DNA of 64,000 nucleotides from G963556115 sp963675945 (GTDB lineage Bacteria > Planctomycetota > SZUA-567). Each line of letters opens with the position of its first letter. The first letter of the stretch is position 1. A program made the translations under genes and the position numbers. Of the stretch, positions 34,495 through 44,018 are shown piece by piece. Under the pieces are notes generated by a model, which had not been told where the DNA came from, ran no database searches, and saw nothing but the letters and a program-made list of their open reading frames with translations. Where the stretch lies: positions 2,728,001-2,792,000 of the forward strand of contig OY780932.1 in assembly GCA_963675945.1 (NCBI GenBank), given 5' to 3'.

Positions 34495-35037
34495 ATGATC
34501 AAGCGTATTATTAACAAATTGAGAGCTGTGTTACGCCAATCCGTTCTGAGCAAGATCAAGGATACCGCTGAAAGCCATGTGCTGACGGCTCAAGCTGAGA
34601 ATAACGACGGTAAAAAAATTGTTTCGTTATGGATGCAGTACGGAACCTTCGGCACGCCTATAGATCCGTGCTACGGTCTTCTGCTCGCACTTAATGGTAA
34701 TGTCGGTGAGTCAATGGCTCTACCTCACTATTCTACTGAGCGTATTATGCGAGGCGAGACAAAGCCCGGCGAATTCGGTGTAGGCAATTTTGCTACCAAG
34801 GCCTACATCTTTTTTGATGAAGACGGCAATATCAATATAAAAACTCCTGATGGTAATTTGAATATCGATATTACCGGTAATGTTAATGGAAAAATTACCG
34901 GTGATGTCAGCCTTGAGGTTGAGGGAAATATTGATTTACAGTGTAGGAAGAAGATTACTATAAAAGCCGATGGTGATATTGCTCTTGAGAGCGGCGGTAA
35001 TATGACATTCAAAGCCACAAAGATCGATCTGAATTAA
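34495..35037 (+). CDS. Baseplate spike protein (Mu gp45-like)
   Basis: A 180-residue protein. The N-terminal OB-fold-like part has MQYGTFGTPIDPCYGLLLAL and GNFATKAYIFFDEDGN. The C-terminal part is a repetitive beta-helix pattern (NLNIDITGNVNGKITGDVSL, IALESGGNMTFKATK), as expected for a needle that punctures the outer membrane. It is followed by a PAAR gene, which would cap the tip. Confidence 0.9.
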   Translation: MIKRIINKLRAVLRQSVLSKIKDTAESHVLTAQAENNDGKKIVSLWMQYGTFGTPIDPCYGLLLALNGNVGESMALPHYSTERIMRGETKPGEFGVGNFATKAYIFFDEDGNINIKTPDGNLNIDITGNVNGKITGDVSLEVEGNIDLQCRKKITIKADGDIALESGGNMTFKATKIDLN

Positions 35038-35047
35038 GGAGGTAGTA

Positions 35048-35338
35048 ATGCCTGGTGTTGTTAGGCTTAATGATAAATGTAGCGGACATGGCTGCTGGCC
35101 ACCACGGCCCAATAATCAAGCAAGTGCTGATGTCTTGGTAAATGGTAAAGGATGGCATCGGGTTGGAGATCATTGGATGGCTCATACTTGTCCGCTAATT
35201 CCGGAAACCCATGATTCAGTAGCGGCGACTGGGAGTGGAACCGTATTTGTCAATGGGAAGTCGGCTTGTAGGATTGGTGACGCAGTTGCGTGTGGTAGTA
35301 CGATGGTTGAAGGATCAGGTAACGTATTTGCTGGATAG
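35048..35338 (+). CDS. PAAR-domain spike-tip protein
   Basis: A 96-residue protein with the PAAR pattern: GVVRLNDKCSGHG, DVLVNGKGWHRVGDHWMAHT, then GTVFVNGKSACRIGDAVACG. PAAR proteins form the sharp metal-binding tip of contractile spikes; His and Cys ligands are visible. A strong AAGGAGG-type site precedes the ATG. Its position after the gp45-like spike supports the role. Confidence 0.92.
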   Translation: MPGVVRLNDKCSGHGCWPPRPNNQASADVLVNGKGWHRVGDHWMAHTCPLIPETHDSVAATGSGTVFVNGKSACRIGDAVACGSTMVEGSGNVFAG

Positions 35339-35347
35339 GATTTTATC

Positions 35348-35827
35348 ATGCAGGATGTACTAATCGAGATGACAGCTGAGGGATATTTTGATCTCGTTAT
35401 TGATAGTTCTAAACGTGATTTCTCGTCTGTGTCTGGGGTAGAAACTATATTCCCTGTAGCTCTCTTTACAGATGCCAGAGCTGCGAGCTCAGAGGAGGCT
35501 GATCCTACAAAACGACGTGGCTGGGTAGGCAATATCTTGACGCATGATAGTGGTTTTGAACTTGGCTCCAAACTCTGGTTATTGAGACAGGATCGGCTTG
35601 CTCCTGAATTAATCAATAGCACTAGACGTGTGGTTAAAAATGCAATTAATTCACATGTGATAATACCAGGAATTGCTGATAGAGCAGATATAAAAGTTAC
35701 TAAGGATGGTGTTGCAGTCAAGATATATATCGCTTTGTATAAGGAACGCAATCTTATTGCAACCTACTCAACACTTTGGAATAACTCAAAAACTGATAAT
35801 GTCAGAAGATTGGAGAGTAAAGCATAG
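35348..35827 (+). CDS. Mu gp46-like baseplate wedge protein
   Basis: A 159-residue protein with the GP46 pattern: a first strand (QDVLIEMTAEGYFDLVIDSS), VETIFPVALFTDARA, then DPTKRRGWVGNIL, GSKLWLLRQDRL and NLIATYSTLWNN near the end. It corresponds to the LysM-like/gp25-type sheath initiator of other myophages. Stop and next GTG share a base. Confidence 0.88.
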   Translation: MQDVLIEMTAEGYFDLVIDSSKRDFSSVSGVETIFPVALFTDARAASSEEADPTKRRGWVGNILTHDSGFELGSKLWLLRQDRLAPELINSTRRVVKNAINSHVIIPGIADRADIKVTKDGVAVKIYIALYKERNLIATYSTLWNNSKTDNVRRLESKA

Positions 35828-37536
35828 TGTCTATTAATTTTCCAACATATACAAACCTGTCCGATAAAGTGGTTTTAGAATTAAGAGAGAATGTCGCTGA
35901 GCTTGATCCTACAGTTGACGGAAGCTTTGCCAAAGCTTTTGTTAACTCGCTTGCTACGGTCGAATATGAGACTATTTTGATATTGAAGGACTTGCTTAAA
36001 CAGGCGTTTCCGCAGACGGCAGCGGGGGAGTTTCTCGATTTATGGGGAGGGTATGAAAATCTTCCGAGGAAACTTGCTAGTGGTGGATCAGGCAAAGTAC
36101 ATATCGGAGGTGTGGTCGATACGGTGATACCTGATGGTACAGTTTTTAGAAGTTCATCTGGAGTTCAATACCATGCTCAAAGCTCTTCAGCCGTTGGCCG
36201 TTATAGTGGAGTAATTACCCGTCTTGATTTATATTATGGTACGGTTACTGCTACGACCCATGAAGAGCATGGTCTCGCTTCCGGGCAGAAAGTCAAAATA
36301 TCGAATGCATTGCAACAAGGATATAATGGAGAGTATACAATATCTGTTCTTAATGAAAAACAGTTTGTATATACAATCAACGCAAACGAAGTTACCCCGG
36401 CAACCTCTGAATCAAATATAGTCTTTACTTCCGATTATGCCATAGTCAATGTGCAGGCTATTACAACTGGCAGTAGTACCAATTTGAGCGGCGGGGCAGA
36501 TATTATGTTAAATTCTTCAGTTGCGGGAATTGATAACGCAGGCTTTGTCAATAAGGATGGTCTTGATGGGGGTTGTGAGCGTGAGACTGATGAGTTGTAC
36601 CGACAACGAATAATGCTCAGTCGCTCAATGACTCCAGGCGTGTTTACTGTTTCGCAAATTCAATTAGCTGCGCTTGGAGTTTCGACTGTCACAAGATGCT
36701 TTGTTGTTCCTGCAGAAGCATCGGTAGCGAGTACGGAATATCCTCAAAATGCGGGTAAAGCAGGGATGATCCCAGCACCAGGCCAGATAGTGGTTTATCC
36801 TCTCTTGGATAATAGCGAGAGTATAATTCCTTCGCAAAATATTCTTGATAAAGTTAAAGAAGCGACTATCGCCAATGGCAAAAGTCCTGCCGACAGAGCC
36901 GATATTGACTTATTTGTATTGCCAGCAAACCTTGTAAAAATAGATTTTGATTTTGGTGATCTCATTCCAAATACTGCGACAATGCAATCAGCGGTGGCTA
37001 ATCAGATAAATTCATTCTTTGAGGATAGTACAAACTTTGGTGAAAACATCGACATCGATATGTTACGCGGAACGATATCAAGAACTCAGGATTTAGTTAC
37101 CGGTGAATACATTAAGAGTTTTTCGCTTGCAACGCCGTCCACGGATATTGAAGTTGGTTCCGGTTCGCTTCCAGTACTAGGCAATATTGTCTTTGCTGGG
37201 CAAATTATTGCTAAAGATGATGCAGTTATACAGGCTGCTTTTGAAAACAATCAGAGGAATACAATATTATTCAGCTCTGATCAGTTTGTCGTGACTCATT
37301 ACGATAATAATTCTCAGGTTATTATTCGTGATGTTGACGGAGAATATGTCGGACAGCGTAAGTTGATACTGCCGGGTAAGCCAGGTGATGAATTTGATGG
37401 TTTTAATATAGTTGTCATTAATGAAACTAATAACCCGGTATGGATTATGTCTGCAGCAGCTCGAGGCATTATCTCAGGTAACAGCAGTGTGAATATCGCC
37501 CTTGATCAAACAGCTAATCAATGGCTTATCAGATAG
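35827..37536 (+). CDS. Baseplate J-like protein (Mu gp47) with inserted domain
   Basis: A 569-residue protein starting with GTG. The usual J core is visible: TAAGEFLDLWGGYENLPRKL, IGGVVDTVIPDGTVFRSSSG, ELYRQRIMLSRSM and IPAPGQIVVYPLLDNSE. It is longer than usual because of an insert (about 125-195, with YYGTVTATTHEEHGLASGQK) and an extended C-terminus (from about 470). It forms the baseplate wedge together with gp46 and gp48. Confidence 0.9.
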   Translation: MSINFPTYTNLSDKVVLELRENVAELDPTVDGSFAKAFVNSLATVEYETILILKDLLKQAFPQTAAGEFLDLWGGYENLPRKLASGGSGKVHIGGVVDTVIPDGTVFRSSSGVQYHAQSSSAVGRYSGVITRLDLYYGTVTATTHEEHGLASGQKVKISNALQQGYNGEYTISVLNEKQFVYTINANEVTPATSESNIVFTSDYAIVNVQAITTGSSTNLSGGADIMLNSSVAGIDNAGFVNKDGLDGGCERETDELYRQRIMLSRSMTPGVFTVSQIQLAALGVSTVTRCFVVPAEASVASTEYPQNAGKAGMIPAPGQIVVYPLLDNSESIIPSQNILDKVKEATIANGKSPADRADIDLFVLPANLVKIDFDFGDLIPNTATMQSAVANQINSFFEDSTNFGENIDIDMLRGTISRTQDLVTGEYIKSFSLATPSTDIEVGSGSLPVLGNIVFAGQIIAKDDAVIQAAFENNQRNTILFSSDQFVVTHYDNNSQVIIRDVDGEYVGQRKLILPGKPGDEFDGFNIVVINETNNPVWIMSAAARGIISGNSSVNIALDQTANQWLIR

Positions 37537-37546
37537 AGGCTGAAGA

Positions 37547-37831
37547 ATGTCACAGAAAGAAATTGTAATTACAGAAAACAATTATAGTGTCGATCTGGCA
37601 GTAACAGGTTACATCATTATTGTGCATAATCCTGAATGCATTCTTACTCTCACTGCATATTCGTCACCTGCAGATTATGATAAATTTAATGTTGAGATTT
37701 GTAATGTTTCTGGTGGTGATATTAAAATCATTTATGAGGACACAGACGAAAGTATGGTCTTAAAGACTGATAGTTCTTACAGAGTTTTAGGCAATCTTGA
37801 GGGCGGTTATGATGTCTTGTATACAGATTAG
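37547..37831 (+). CDS. Small hypothetical baseplate-region protein
   Basis: A 94-residue beta-rich protein starting MSQKEIVITENNYSVDLAVT. It resembles the C-terminal extension of the J-like protein just upstream (similar strand pattern with 'FNVEICNVSGGDIKII'), so it may be a separated accessory module that decorates the baseplate. No family recognised. Confidence 0.55.
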   Translation: MSQKEIVITENNYSVDLAVTGYIIIVHNPECILTLTAYSSPADYDKFNVEICNVSGGDIKIIYEDTDESMVLKTDSSYRVLGNLEGGYDVLYTD

Positions 37832-37842
37832 TGAGATTTATT

Positions 37843-38502
37843 ATGACTGATGCAATTGTAAAATTATCAAAATTTGATGCCCCAGATTCTGTGTCTATGC
37901 GGAAGGCTGTTGCATCTGCTATGCCTGATGGTGATGTCTGGAAAGCTAAAAATATTCCTGAGTCTGTTCTCGGGCGCCTTATCTCTGCTAGTTCTGAGTC
38001 GTTGAGGTATACTCAAGGCAATATCTCACTGTTAGTTAAGGAGCTCAATGTCAATACTACTGAATTATTGATTAGTGAGTGGGAAAAAAGCGTAGGATTG
38101 CCTTCGCCATGCAGAGTACTTCTGAACGAATCTATTGAAAACAGGCGTGGAACTGTTAGAGCAAAACTTCGTAAAACTCCAGTTGTTACGTTAGAACAGA
38201 TGCAAGAAATAGTTGATCAGAACTTTCCGGATTTGAAGTTGAAATTGCGCCGAGAAGCAGAAAGTGGTGTGGAATTCCCATATGTTTTTCCGATTTCATT
38301 TACAGCCAGTGGGAGGGTTAGCAGGTTTGTTATTATTGTGGATGTCTATATTAAGCCGGTTAAGAAGTTTCCGCTTGAATTTCCTATTGAATTTGAAGGT
38401 GTTGGGGTAGATGTAAGTGCAATTAAATGTTTGTTAAGAGGCATAATACGTGGAGACGATGCCATTGTTTTTAATTATATTGAAGACGAATCTATTACAT
38501 AA
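37843..38502 (+). CDS. Mu gp48-like baseplate protein (DUF2313/YmfQ)
   Basis: From the ATG at 37843 the protein has about 219 residues. It has the pattern of the YmfQ/gp48 family: ASAMPDGDVWKAKNIPESVL, then ELLISEWEKSVGLPSPC, ENRRGTVRAKLRK and MQEIVDQNFPDL. It follows the gp47-like gene as in Mu and forms part of the baseplate wedge that carries the fibres. Confidence 0.88.
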   Translation: MTDAIVKLSKFDAPDSVSMRKAVASAMPDGDVWKAKNIPESVLGRLISASSESLRYTQGNISLLVKELNVNTTELLISEWEKSVGLPSPCRVLLNESIENRRGTVRAKLRKTPVVTLEQMQEIVDQNFPDLKLKLRREAESGVEFPYVFPISFTASGRVSRFVIIVDVYIKPVKKFPLEFPIEFEGVGVDVSAIKCLLRGIIRGDDAIVFNYIEDESIT

Positions 38503-38516
38503 ATAAGGATTATACC

Positions 38517-39587
38517 ATGAAGGATTTACAAATAAAAGAACAACGTGACGGTTCGACTCCTGATGCAAGTATAAATACACTAAATGCGGGAGAATGGAAT
38601 GTCGTTTCGCAAGGGATAAAAAAACTTGTTCAGGCTGCGCAGCTACCGGTAAGCCCGGTCAACGCAGAAGCTCATGATGGAACACAGTTAACACAGGCTG
38701 TTGACATTATAGGTAATCTCGGTTGGAGAGATCAGTCATTGGTGCCGAATCAAGTTGAACTGGTCCCTTACAATTCAAAGGCTGAAGTCGCGGAGGATTA
38801 TGCTTTACACGATGGGCGCTATTTTATATTCAAGCCTAATAGAACTAATACAGGTGCCACCTATGTTTCGTTGTCAGATATCGATGAGCCTGCTGTTGGT
38901 AATAAGCCGCTACTTAATAAAGAATTTAATGCGCTTGAAGCCGGTGTATTGAAGCAGAATGTAGATGTTATTATGCAGTATTTGAATTCAGTTGGTACTG
39001 GTGGCGCATTTGTTTTGACTGGTATCGTCGGTAGTGATACAGGCAATATAATTAAACACAATGAACTTGAAGAGATTCAGGGGGGAATTGATGATGAAAG
39101 ATTTCATTTGACTGAACCTGAAAGAGACGGCCTGAGGGATCTGCTTGAAAATGGCAGCGACACAGGAGTGATTTCGTGGTTCGCTATGACTAACCCTCCG
39201 GATGGCTGGCTTGTGTGTAATGGTTCAGAAATTAGCCGTACTACTTATAATAATTTATTTACTGCTATTGGAACAACTTTTGGCTCAGGTAATGGTTCGT
39301 CAACATTTAAAATTCCTGATTTAAGAGGGTATTTTGTCAGAGGTTGGGACAATGGTAGAGGTGTTGATTCGGGTCGAAGTTTTGGCAGTACACAGACTGA
39401 TACCTACAAATCACATAACCACTCTATTACAAATGCAGTTGTACCATATTCGACCAGTACTTATATAACTGATTTTGATGATGGCAACGGAATGGTACTG
39501 TGGAAAGATAATATTCAGACCAGTTCGAGTGGAGGCTCTGAAACACGGCCTAAAAATATTGCTCTTTTGCCCTGTATTAAATACTGA
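38517..39587 (+). CDS. Tail fibre protein with tail-collar domain
   Basis: A 356-residue fibre. The N-terminal part binds the baseplate; the C-terminal part is a phage tail-collar domain with GVISWFAMTNPPDGWLVCNG, FTAIGTTFGSGNGSSTFKIP and DLRGYFVRGWDNGRG, ending in the typical RPKNIALLPCIKY. It probably makes the first host contact. Confidence 0.9.
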   Translation: MKDLQIKEQRDGSTPDASINTLNAGEWNVVSQGIKKLVQAAQLPVSPVNAEAHDGTQLTQAVDIIGNLGWRDQSLVPNQVELVPYNSKAEVAEDYALHDGRYFIFKPNRTNTGATYVSLSDIDEPAVGNKPLLNKEFNALEAGVLKQNVDVIMQYLNSVGTGGAFVLTGIVGSDTGNIIKHNELEEIQGGIDDERFHLTEPERDGLRDLLENGSDTGVISWFAMTNPPDGWLVCNGSEISRTTYNNLFTAIGTTFGSGNGSSTFKIPDLRGYFVRGWDNGRGVDSGRSFGSTQTDTYKSHNHSITNAVVPYSTSTYITDFDDGNGMVLWKDNIQTSSSGGSETRPKNIALLPCIKY

Positions 39588-39599
39588 TTAGGAGATATG

Positions 39600-40151
39600 A
39601 TGAACATTTATTGTTATGATGCTTGCTCGCATGAATATATTGAAGAGTCTGTTGCTCGAGAAGATCCTCTTGAGAAAGGTAAATATCTGATTCCGGCCAA
39701 TGCTACAATAATAGCACCTCCAGAGTATGGATTAAATACTATACCTGTATTTGACCATGATAATGATGTTTGGAGTATTATTGCGGATTATCGCAATGAA
39801 TCGTGGTTTGAAAAATCGACAGGTTTAGAATATCAAGGTTATAAGAGCCTTGGAGAGTTGCCAGATCAATATACGCTATTGCGCTATCCTGGTTCTGATT
39901 ATAAATGGGATGATCCGCAATGTTGTTGGGTGTATGATGAGTCTGGAGTATTAGAAAGAAAATGGAGTGAAATCAGAGATAAAAGAAACCGGTTGTTGCT
40001 GGTGTCAGACTGGACACAAGGTAATGATGCTAACGAAGTATTGACAGATCTGCAGATCACTGATTTTAAAACGTATAGAAGAATTCTTAGAGACTTACCA
40101 TCAAATTTTTCAAGTCCTGATGATGTTGTATTTCCCGAAATTCCAGTTTAA
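39600..40151 (+). CDS. Tail fibre assembly-like protein
   Basis: A 184-residue protein (an ATG at 39597 is equally possible). The C-terminal part has the Tfa/DUF4376-like pattern: ERKWSEIRDKRNRLLLVSDW, TDFKTYRRILRDLPSNF and a closing 'P-E-I-P'. Such proteins help fibres fold, and genes of this kind follow the fibre gene they serve, as here. Confidence 0.75.
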   Translation: MNIYCYDACSHEYIEESVAREDPLEKGKYLIPANATIIAPPEYGLNTIPVFDHDNDVWSIIADYRNESWFEKSTGLEYQGYKSLGELPDQYTLLRYPGSDYKWDDPQCCWVYDESGVLERKWSEIRDKRNRLLLVSDWTQGNDANEVLTDLQITDFKTYRRILRDLPSNFSSPDDVVFPEIPV

Positions 40152-40167
40152 CTTATGGGGGTGATTT

Positions 40168-41289
40168 ATGGCAACTGCAAATGAAACAACAAAAATACGA
40201 CAGATAGGCAACAATATTTCTGATGCTCCTTACGACGGTAAGACATATGCAAGAATTAATGGTAATTGGGTAGAGATCTTTGTAGCTGGGACTTTGTCAT
40301 TCCTGAATCTTGTTGATTCGCCTGAGAACTATACAGATTGTGCAGGGATGGTCGTAACGGTCAACCCATTAGGCACTGGGCTTGAATTCAGAACAATTAA
40401 TATTGACGAAATCAATAACATTAAAAATCAGCAGCCATTATCTGAAAAGAATACAGCCAATGGCTATGCAGGTCTAGATGCAAGTTGTAAGCTATTTATG
40501 TCACACATACCTGATAGTTTAAAGTACTATAAAGGTGGTTTTGCAACAGTTGAAGAGTTGGAGACGGCTTATAGTTCTGGCAGTGATGGGTGGTTCGCAT
40601 TGGTTAAATCTACAAAGGAGATTTATTACTGGGATGCTGATTCATCCTCTTGGTCTGTAATAGTCGGTGGTACTGGCGGTACCGGTGACATGGAAAAAAG
40701 TGTTTATGATCAAGATGGCGATGGTGTTGTAGATAATGCGATGAAGGTTAATAACCATACTGTTAATTCTGATGTTCCGGCAGATGCCAAGTTTACCGAT
40801 ACAACCTATATGGTTGAAGATGGCGGTTTATCAGAGATTAATTTTACCTCTGCAAAAAATGAAAAACTTAATGGCGTTGAAGAGGGTGCAGAAGTAAATA
40901 CAATTACTGAGGTTATCGCGGGTGATAATATCGAAATAGATAATACAAATCCCAAAAGACCTATTATCAGTTCAGCAGGTGTTGCTGGTGGTAATACAAT
41001 TTTACTAGAGAATATTGTCACAACAGCAACGGCAATTTTGTCCCTTTCTCAAAACCATATCATTCGCTATACAGGTGGAGTTTATACACTGTCTGATATT
41101 GTGCAAGCCTCGGAATTTGCTATAACGCCTGACTTGTCAAGCTCCGGTACAAGTAGAATTGACGCCCCAACAGGATTTGTTTTTAAGCGTAATGGACTGC
41201 CAGATTCTACATATATAGAAATAACCCAAAATGAATCACAGACCTTCAGGTTTATTACGCTGTCAGATCACACTATACGAGGAGTTTGA
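40168..41289 (+). CDS. Second tail fibre-like protein
   Basis: A 373-residue beta-rich protein. It contains a typical fibre repeat (SFLNLVDSPENYTDCAGMVV), FATVEELETAYSSGSDGWFA, a Gly-rich hinge (IVGGTGGTGDMEK) and KLNGVEEGAEVNTITEVIAG, a motif common in phage fibres and their coiled-coil shafts. It is probably a structural shaft or side fibre. No enzyme motif. The stop TGA shares bases with the start region of the Kelch gene. Confidence 0.75.
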   Translation: MATANETTKIRQIGNNISDAPYDGKTYARINGNWVEIFVAGTLSFLNLVDSPENYTDCAGMVVTVNPLGTGLEFRTINIDEINNIKNQQPLSEKNTANGYAGLDASCKLFMSHIPDSLKYYKGGFATVEELETAYSSGSDGWFALVKSTKEIYYWDADSSSWSVIVGGTGGTGDMEKSVYDQDGDGVVDNAMKVNNHTVNSDVPADAKFTDTTYMVEDGGLSEINFTSAKNEKLNGVEEGAEVNTITEVIAGDNIEIDNTNPKRPIISSAGVAGGNTILLENIVTTATAILSLSQNHIIRYTGGVYTLSDIVQASEFAITPDLSSSGTSRIDAPTGFVFKRNGLPDSTYIEITQNESQTFRFITLSDHTIRGV

Positions 41290-41292
41290 TTG

Positions 41293-43221
41293 ATGCCTAA
41301 TATTATTGAGTGTTTTACTCCTAGTGGTACTGTAAAAGTTGCAGAATTTGAATCTCATTATTTAACAGCAGCTACGGAGATTCCAGAAGTCAATACAAGT
41401 ACAGATACCTGGTCAAAGCCTTATATCTCAGATGTTGGATTGACTGGAACAGGATACTCTGTTCAGGATGGGTATATCAAGAATATAGTTACAAATCCAT
41501 TTGGGCAAAACGTATGGAATCAATCAGCTGGTGCATTGCCAGGTGATTCTGCTTTAGCAAATATGGCCGTTTTTGTATATAATGGTTATGTATATACAAT
41601 GGGGAGCTACGATAACTCTGCAAACAAAGGAACTAGCATTTATAGAAAATCTGTCTCTGATTTTATAGCTGGCTCAGGGATATGGAATGTTCATGGCGAG
41701 TTGCCATATGCTGATATGTGGAACGCTTCAGCTTTAATAGATGATATCAATGTTTATCTACTTGGCGGTAGCAGTACAGCTGTGCCCCTTTTTACAGATA
41801 TAATCCAACTCCCTTTAGCAACACTTGAAGCTGGAACTACTGTTTCAGGTGATTGGAACAAAAATTTTGGAAAACTACCAGTGGCAGAACTATCCGGGGC
41901 AAATGCAGTTCTTATAAATGATACTGTTTGTCTACTTGGTGGCGTTAATAGTGGTGGTATTTTCCAAAATATATATAAATTATCTTTAACAACCTTGCAG
42001 TCAGGAAATACTTTAGCAACAGACTGGGCCGATAATGGATTGTTGCCAACACCAGCAGGAGCCAAAGGTATAAGTGCAATAATTGCAGAGTCCAATGTAT
42101 TTATTATTGGTGGTTATAATACTAGTAGGTATACACAAATATATGAAATGTCCATTTCTGATTTTATGGCAGGTACTGGAAGTTGGGGTAATGGAGGGGC
42201 TTTACCGTTAGCAGAAATGCGGGAAGCAACATCTGTTGTAATTGATAATATTGTTTATTGTATTGGTGGTAATGACAATTCTGGGAGATTTTCGCAAGTA
42301 AAGTCACAGCCTGTAGGGGCGATATTAAATATAGATATAACTAATCCATCATGGAATACCAGCAGAATAGACGGGCAGGCTAAGCTATATGTGCTAGTTG
42401 AAAATATGGATTCATTTGAAATAGACATGGGTAGTAATAATCAGCTTGAGTTATATATATCAATCAATGATGGAGATACGTTTACACAGCAAGGAATTGT
42501 TAAAAGAACTGATATCTTTACTAGTGGTTTCATCAATGCGTGTTGGTATGAAACAAGTGCATTTTCTGTTAATAATCAAACGGGGATAGTTTCACAAATA
42601 AAGACTAATAAAGGGACATTAAAAAACAATCCTAATATTAAGATATATCATGCCTGCATGGCGATATTTGATGAGAACACGGAATTTTGTCTTCCAAGAT
42701 TCAAATTATATGAGCAGCTATTAATTAGTATGTCGCACAGATTCGCCGATGTTGAAAATTCTGATACCTGGTATTCATTCCCATTCACAAATAGCATAGG
42801 ACTATCATTAAACAATGTGACGGTGCAAGATGGCTATGCTAGCAATACGTCATCTGAAACTATAGTCAATTCTATGTCAATAGAAATGCCAGAATTTAAC
42901 CCTGAGCAAGCTACCGGTAGTGCAAAAATATTTATTATGGCTAAAGACCTAAATAAGCCTATGTCTGAAACTGTCAATAATGATCAGATTAGACTTTTTC
43001 AATCAATTAACAATGGAGGGGACTTTATTCAACTAGGTCTTGCTGTTAGAGATGATCTTGATTCTGAGACAGTCGATGGTGCAAAGTGGCTGGAATCAGA
43101 TGTTTATTCTATTGATGGCCAATCTGGGTTAACAAGTAAGATCATTTCTCAAAAAGGAACATTGACAGATAATCCTAGCCTGCGAATTTATCATTTCAAT
43201 AATATTGTCATGTCAGATTAA
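41293..43221 (+). CDS. Kelch-repeat tail fibre / receptor-binding protein
   Basis: A 642-residue protein. About five Kelch-type blades (about 80-340) repeat a pattern of 'G-x-L-P-x-A', then a helix-like turn, D-x-x-Y and a hydrophobic GG, for example NVYLLGGSS, TVCLLGGVN, NVFIIGGYN and IVYCIGGND. Flanking beta modules are duplicated (NPSWNTSRIDGQAKLYVL-like and SMSIEMPEFNPEQATGSAK-like). A beta-propeller at the tip could bind host glycans. Blades are imperfect, so sequence change between them is likely. Confidence 0.75.
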   Translation: MPNIIECFTPSGTVKVAEFESHYLTAATEIPEVNTSTDTWSKPYISDVGLTGTGYSVQDGYIKNIVTNPFGQNVWNQSAGALPGDSALANMAVFVYNGYVYTMGSYDNSANKGTSIYRKSVSDFIAGSGIWNVHGELPYADMWNASALIDDINVYLLGGSSTAVPLFTDIIQLPLATLEAGTTVSGDWNKNFGKLPVAELSGANAVLINDTVCLLGGVNSGGIFQNIYKLSLTTLQSGNTLATDWADNGLLPTPAGAKGISAIIAESNVFIIGGYNTSRYTQIYEMSISDFMAGTGSWGNGGALPLAEMREATSVVIDNIVYCIGGNDNSGRFSQVKSQPVGAILNIDITNPSWNTSRIDGQAKLYVLVENMDSFEIDMGSNNQLELYISINDGDTFTQQGIVKRTDIFTSGFINACWYETSAFSVNNQTGIVSQIKTNKGTLKNNPNIKIYHACMAIFDENTEFCLPRFKLYEQLLISMSHRFADVENSDTWYSFPFTNSIGLSLNNVTVQDGYASNTSSETIVNSMSIEMPEFNPEQATGSAKIFIMAKDLNKPMSETVNNDQIRLFQSINNGGDFIQLGLAVRDDLDSETVDGAKWLESDVYSIDGQSGLTSKIISQKGTLTDNPSLRIYHFNNIVMSD

Positions 43222-43292
43222 AGAAACTATATAGGTTAATGGATTAAATAATTATATGCATGCAATAGTTGCTGCAGCTAGGAGTGATGAAA

Positions 43293-44018
43293 ATGTTTGG
43301 GATTAAGAAATTTGTTTTACAGATTCTGTTAATGGTACTTGGGACAATAATTGTACTGAGTGCAATAGTCTTAGCCGGATGTGCGACGCCAAATGATGTA
43401 ATTGAAGGGTCGGGGAGTATCGAGAAGACGGTTGTTGACGACGGGAAGAGTCAGTTTGCGCTTGCAGCGAAGAGTGAGACAGATAACAGCCAGACCGACA
43501 ATAGTCAGACCGACAACAGCCAAGAAGATAATTCGATCACGATGGAGGTTGCGGAGCAGCCCGCGGCACAGCCGTTTAAGGAAGCGGCTTTCCCGCTGCC
43601 GAAATTGCCGGAGTTACCGGCGGTGATTATTGAAAAGGTTGATCCTGAGGTGGTCGCCAGCACTACGGCAAAGGTCATTGATAGTAAAATCAAGGAGCGT
43701 GAGGCACTGATCTTAGCCGAGACCAAAGCGACAAAGGATGAGCTGCTTGCAAGCATTGCTGATGTTCGCCAAAGCCAGGCGGATGAAATGACCAAAATGG
43801 TTGAAGCCAGGGCCAGCGAGCGGGAGAGGATTATCTTGGCTGAGGCGCGGGCAGAAGAGCTCAAGATCAGGGCAGAGCAGGAGCAGTGGAGGATTTGGGC
43901 GTTTGCGGGCGGCGGCGGGCTAATACTGGTTATTATTGGGATATTAGTGAGCGTCTGGATGTATATGAGACAGAGTCCACTAGACCAGACTAGAAAGGTG
44001 GTTAATGGCAGAGATTGA
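43293..44018 (+). CDS. Likely one-piece spanin (lipoprotein with C-terminal membrane helix)
   Basis: The ATG at 43293 has AGGAG eight bases upstream. The 241-residue protein opens with a lipoprotein signal (ILLMVLGTIIVLSAIVLAGC, Cys30), then a repeat DNSQTDNSQTDNSQEDNS, a Pro-rich linker, a long charged coiled coil (about 115-198), and a membrane helix (about 199-220, ILVSVWMYM) with a short basic end. N-terminal lipid plus C-terminal helix is the layout of unimolecular spanins, which fuse inner and outer membranes during lysis. No sequence family is recognised; this is an architecture call. Confidence 0.65.
   Translation: MFGIKKFVLQILLMVLGTIIVLSAIVLAGCATPNDVIEGSGSIEKTVVDDGKSQFALAAKSETDNSQTDNSQTDNSQEDNSITMEVAEQPAAQPFKEAAFPLPKLPELPAVIIEKVDPEVVASTTAKVIDSKIKEREALILAETKATKDELLASIADVRQSQADEMTKMVEARASERERIILAEARAEELKIRAEQEQWRIWAFAGGGGLILVIIGILVSVWMYMRQSPLDQTRKVVNGRD

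Noticed and set aside
35182..35751. Minus-strand 189-residue frame opposite PAAR and gp46-like genes
   Set aside because: Both plus-strand genes have clear family patterns; the reverse frame has neither a start signal nor a family pattern.
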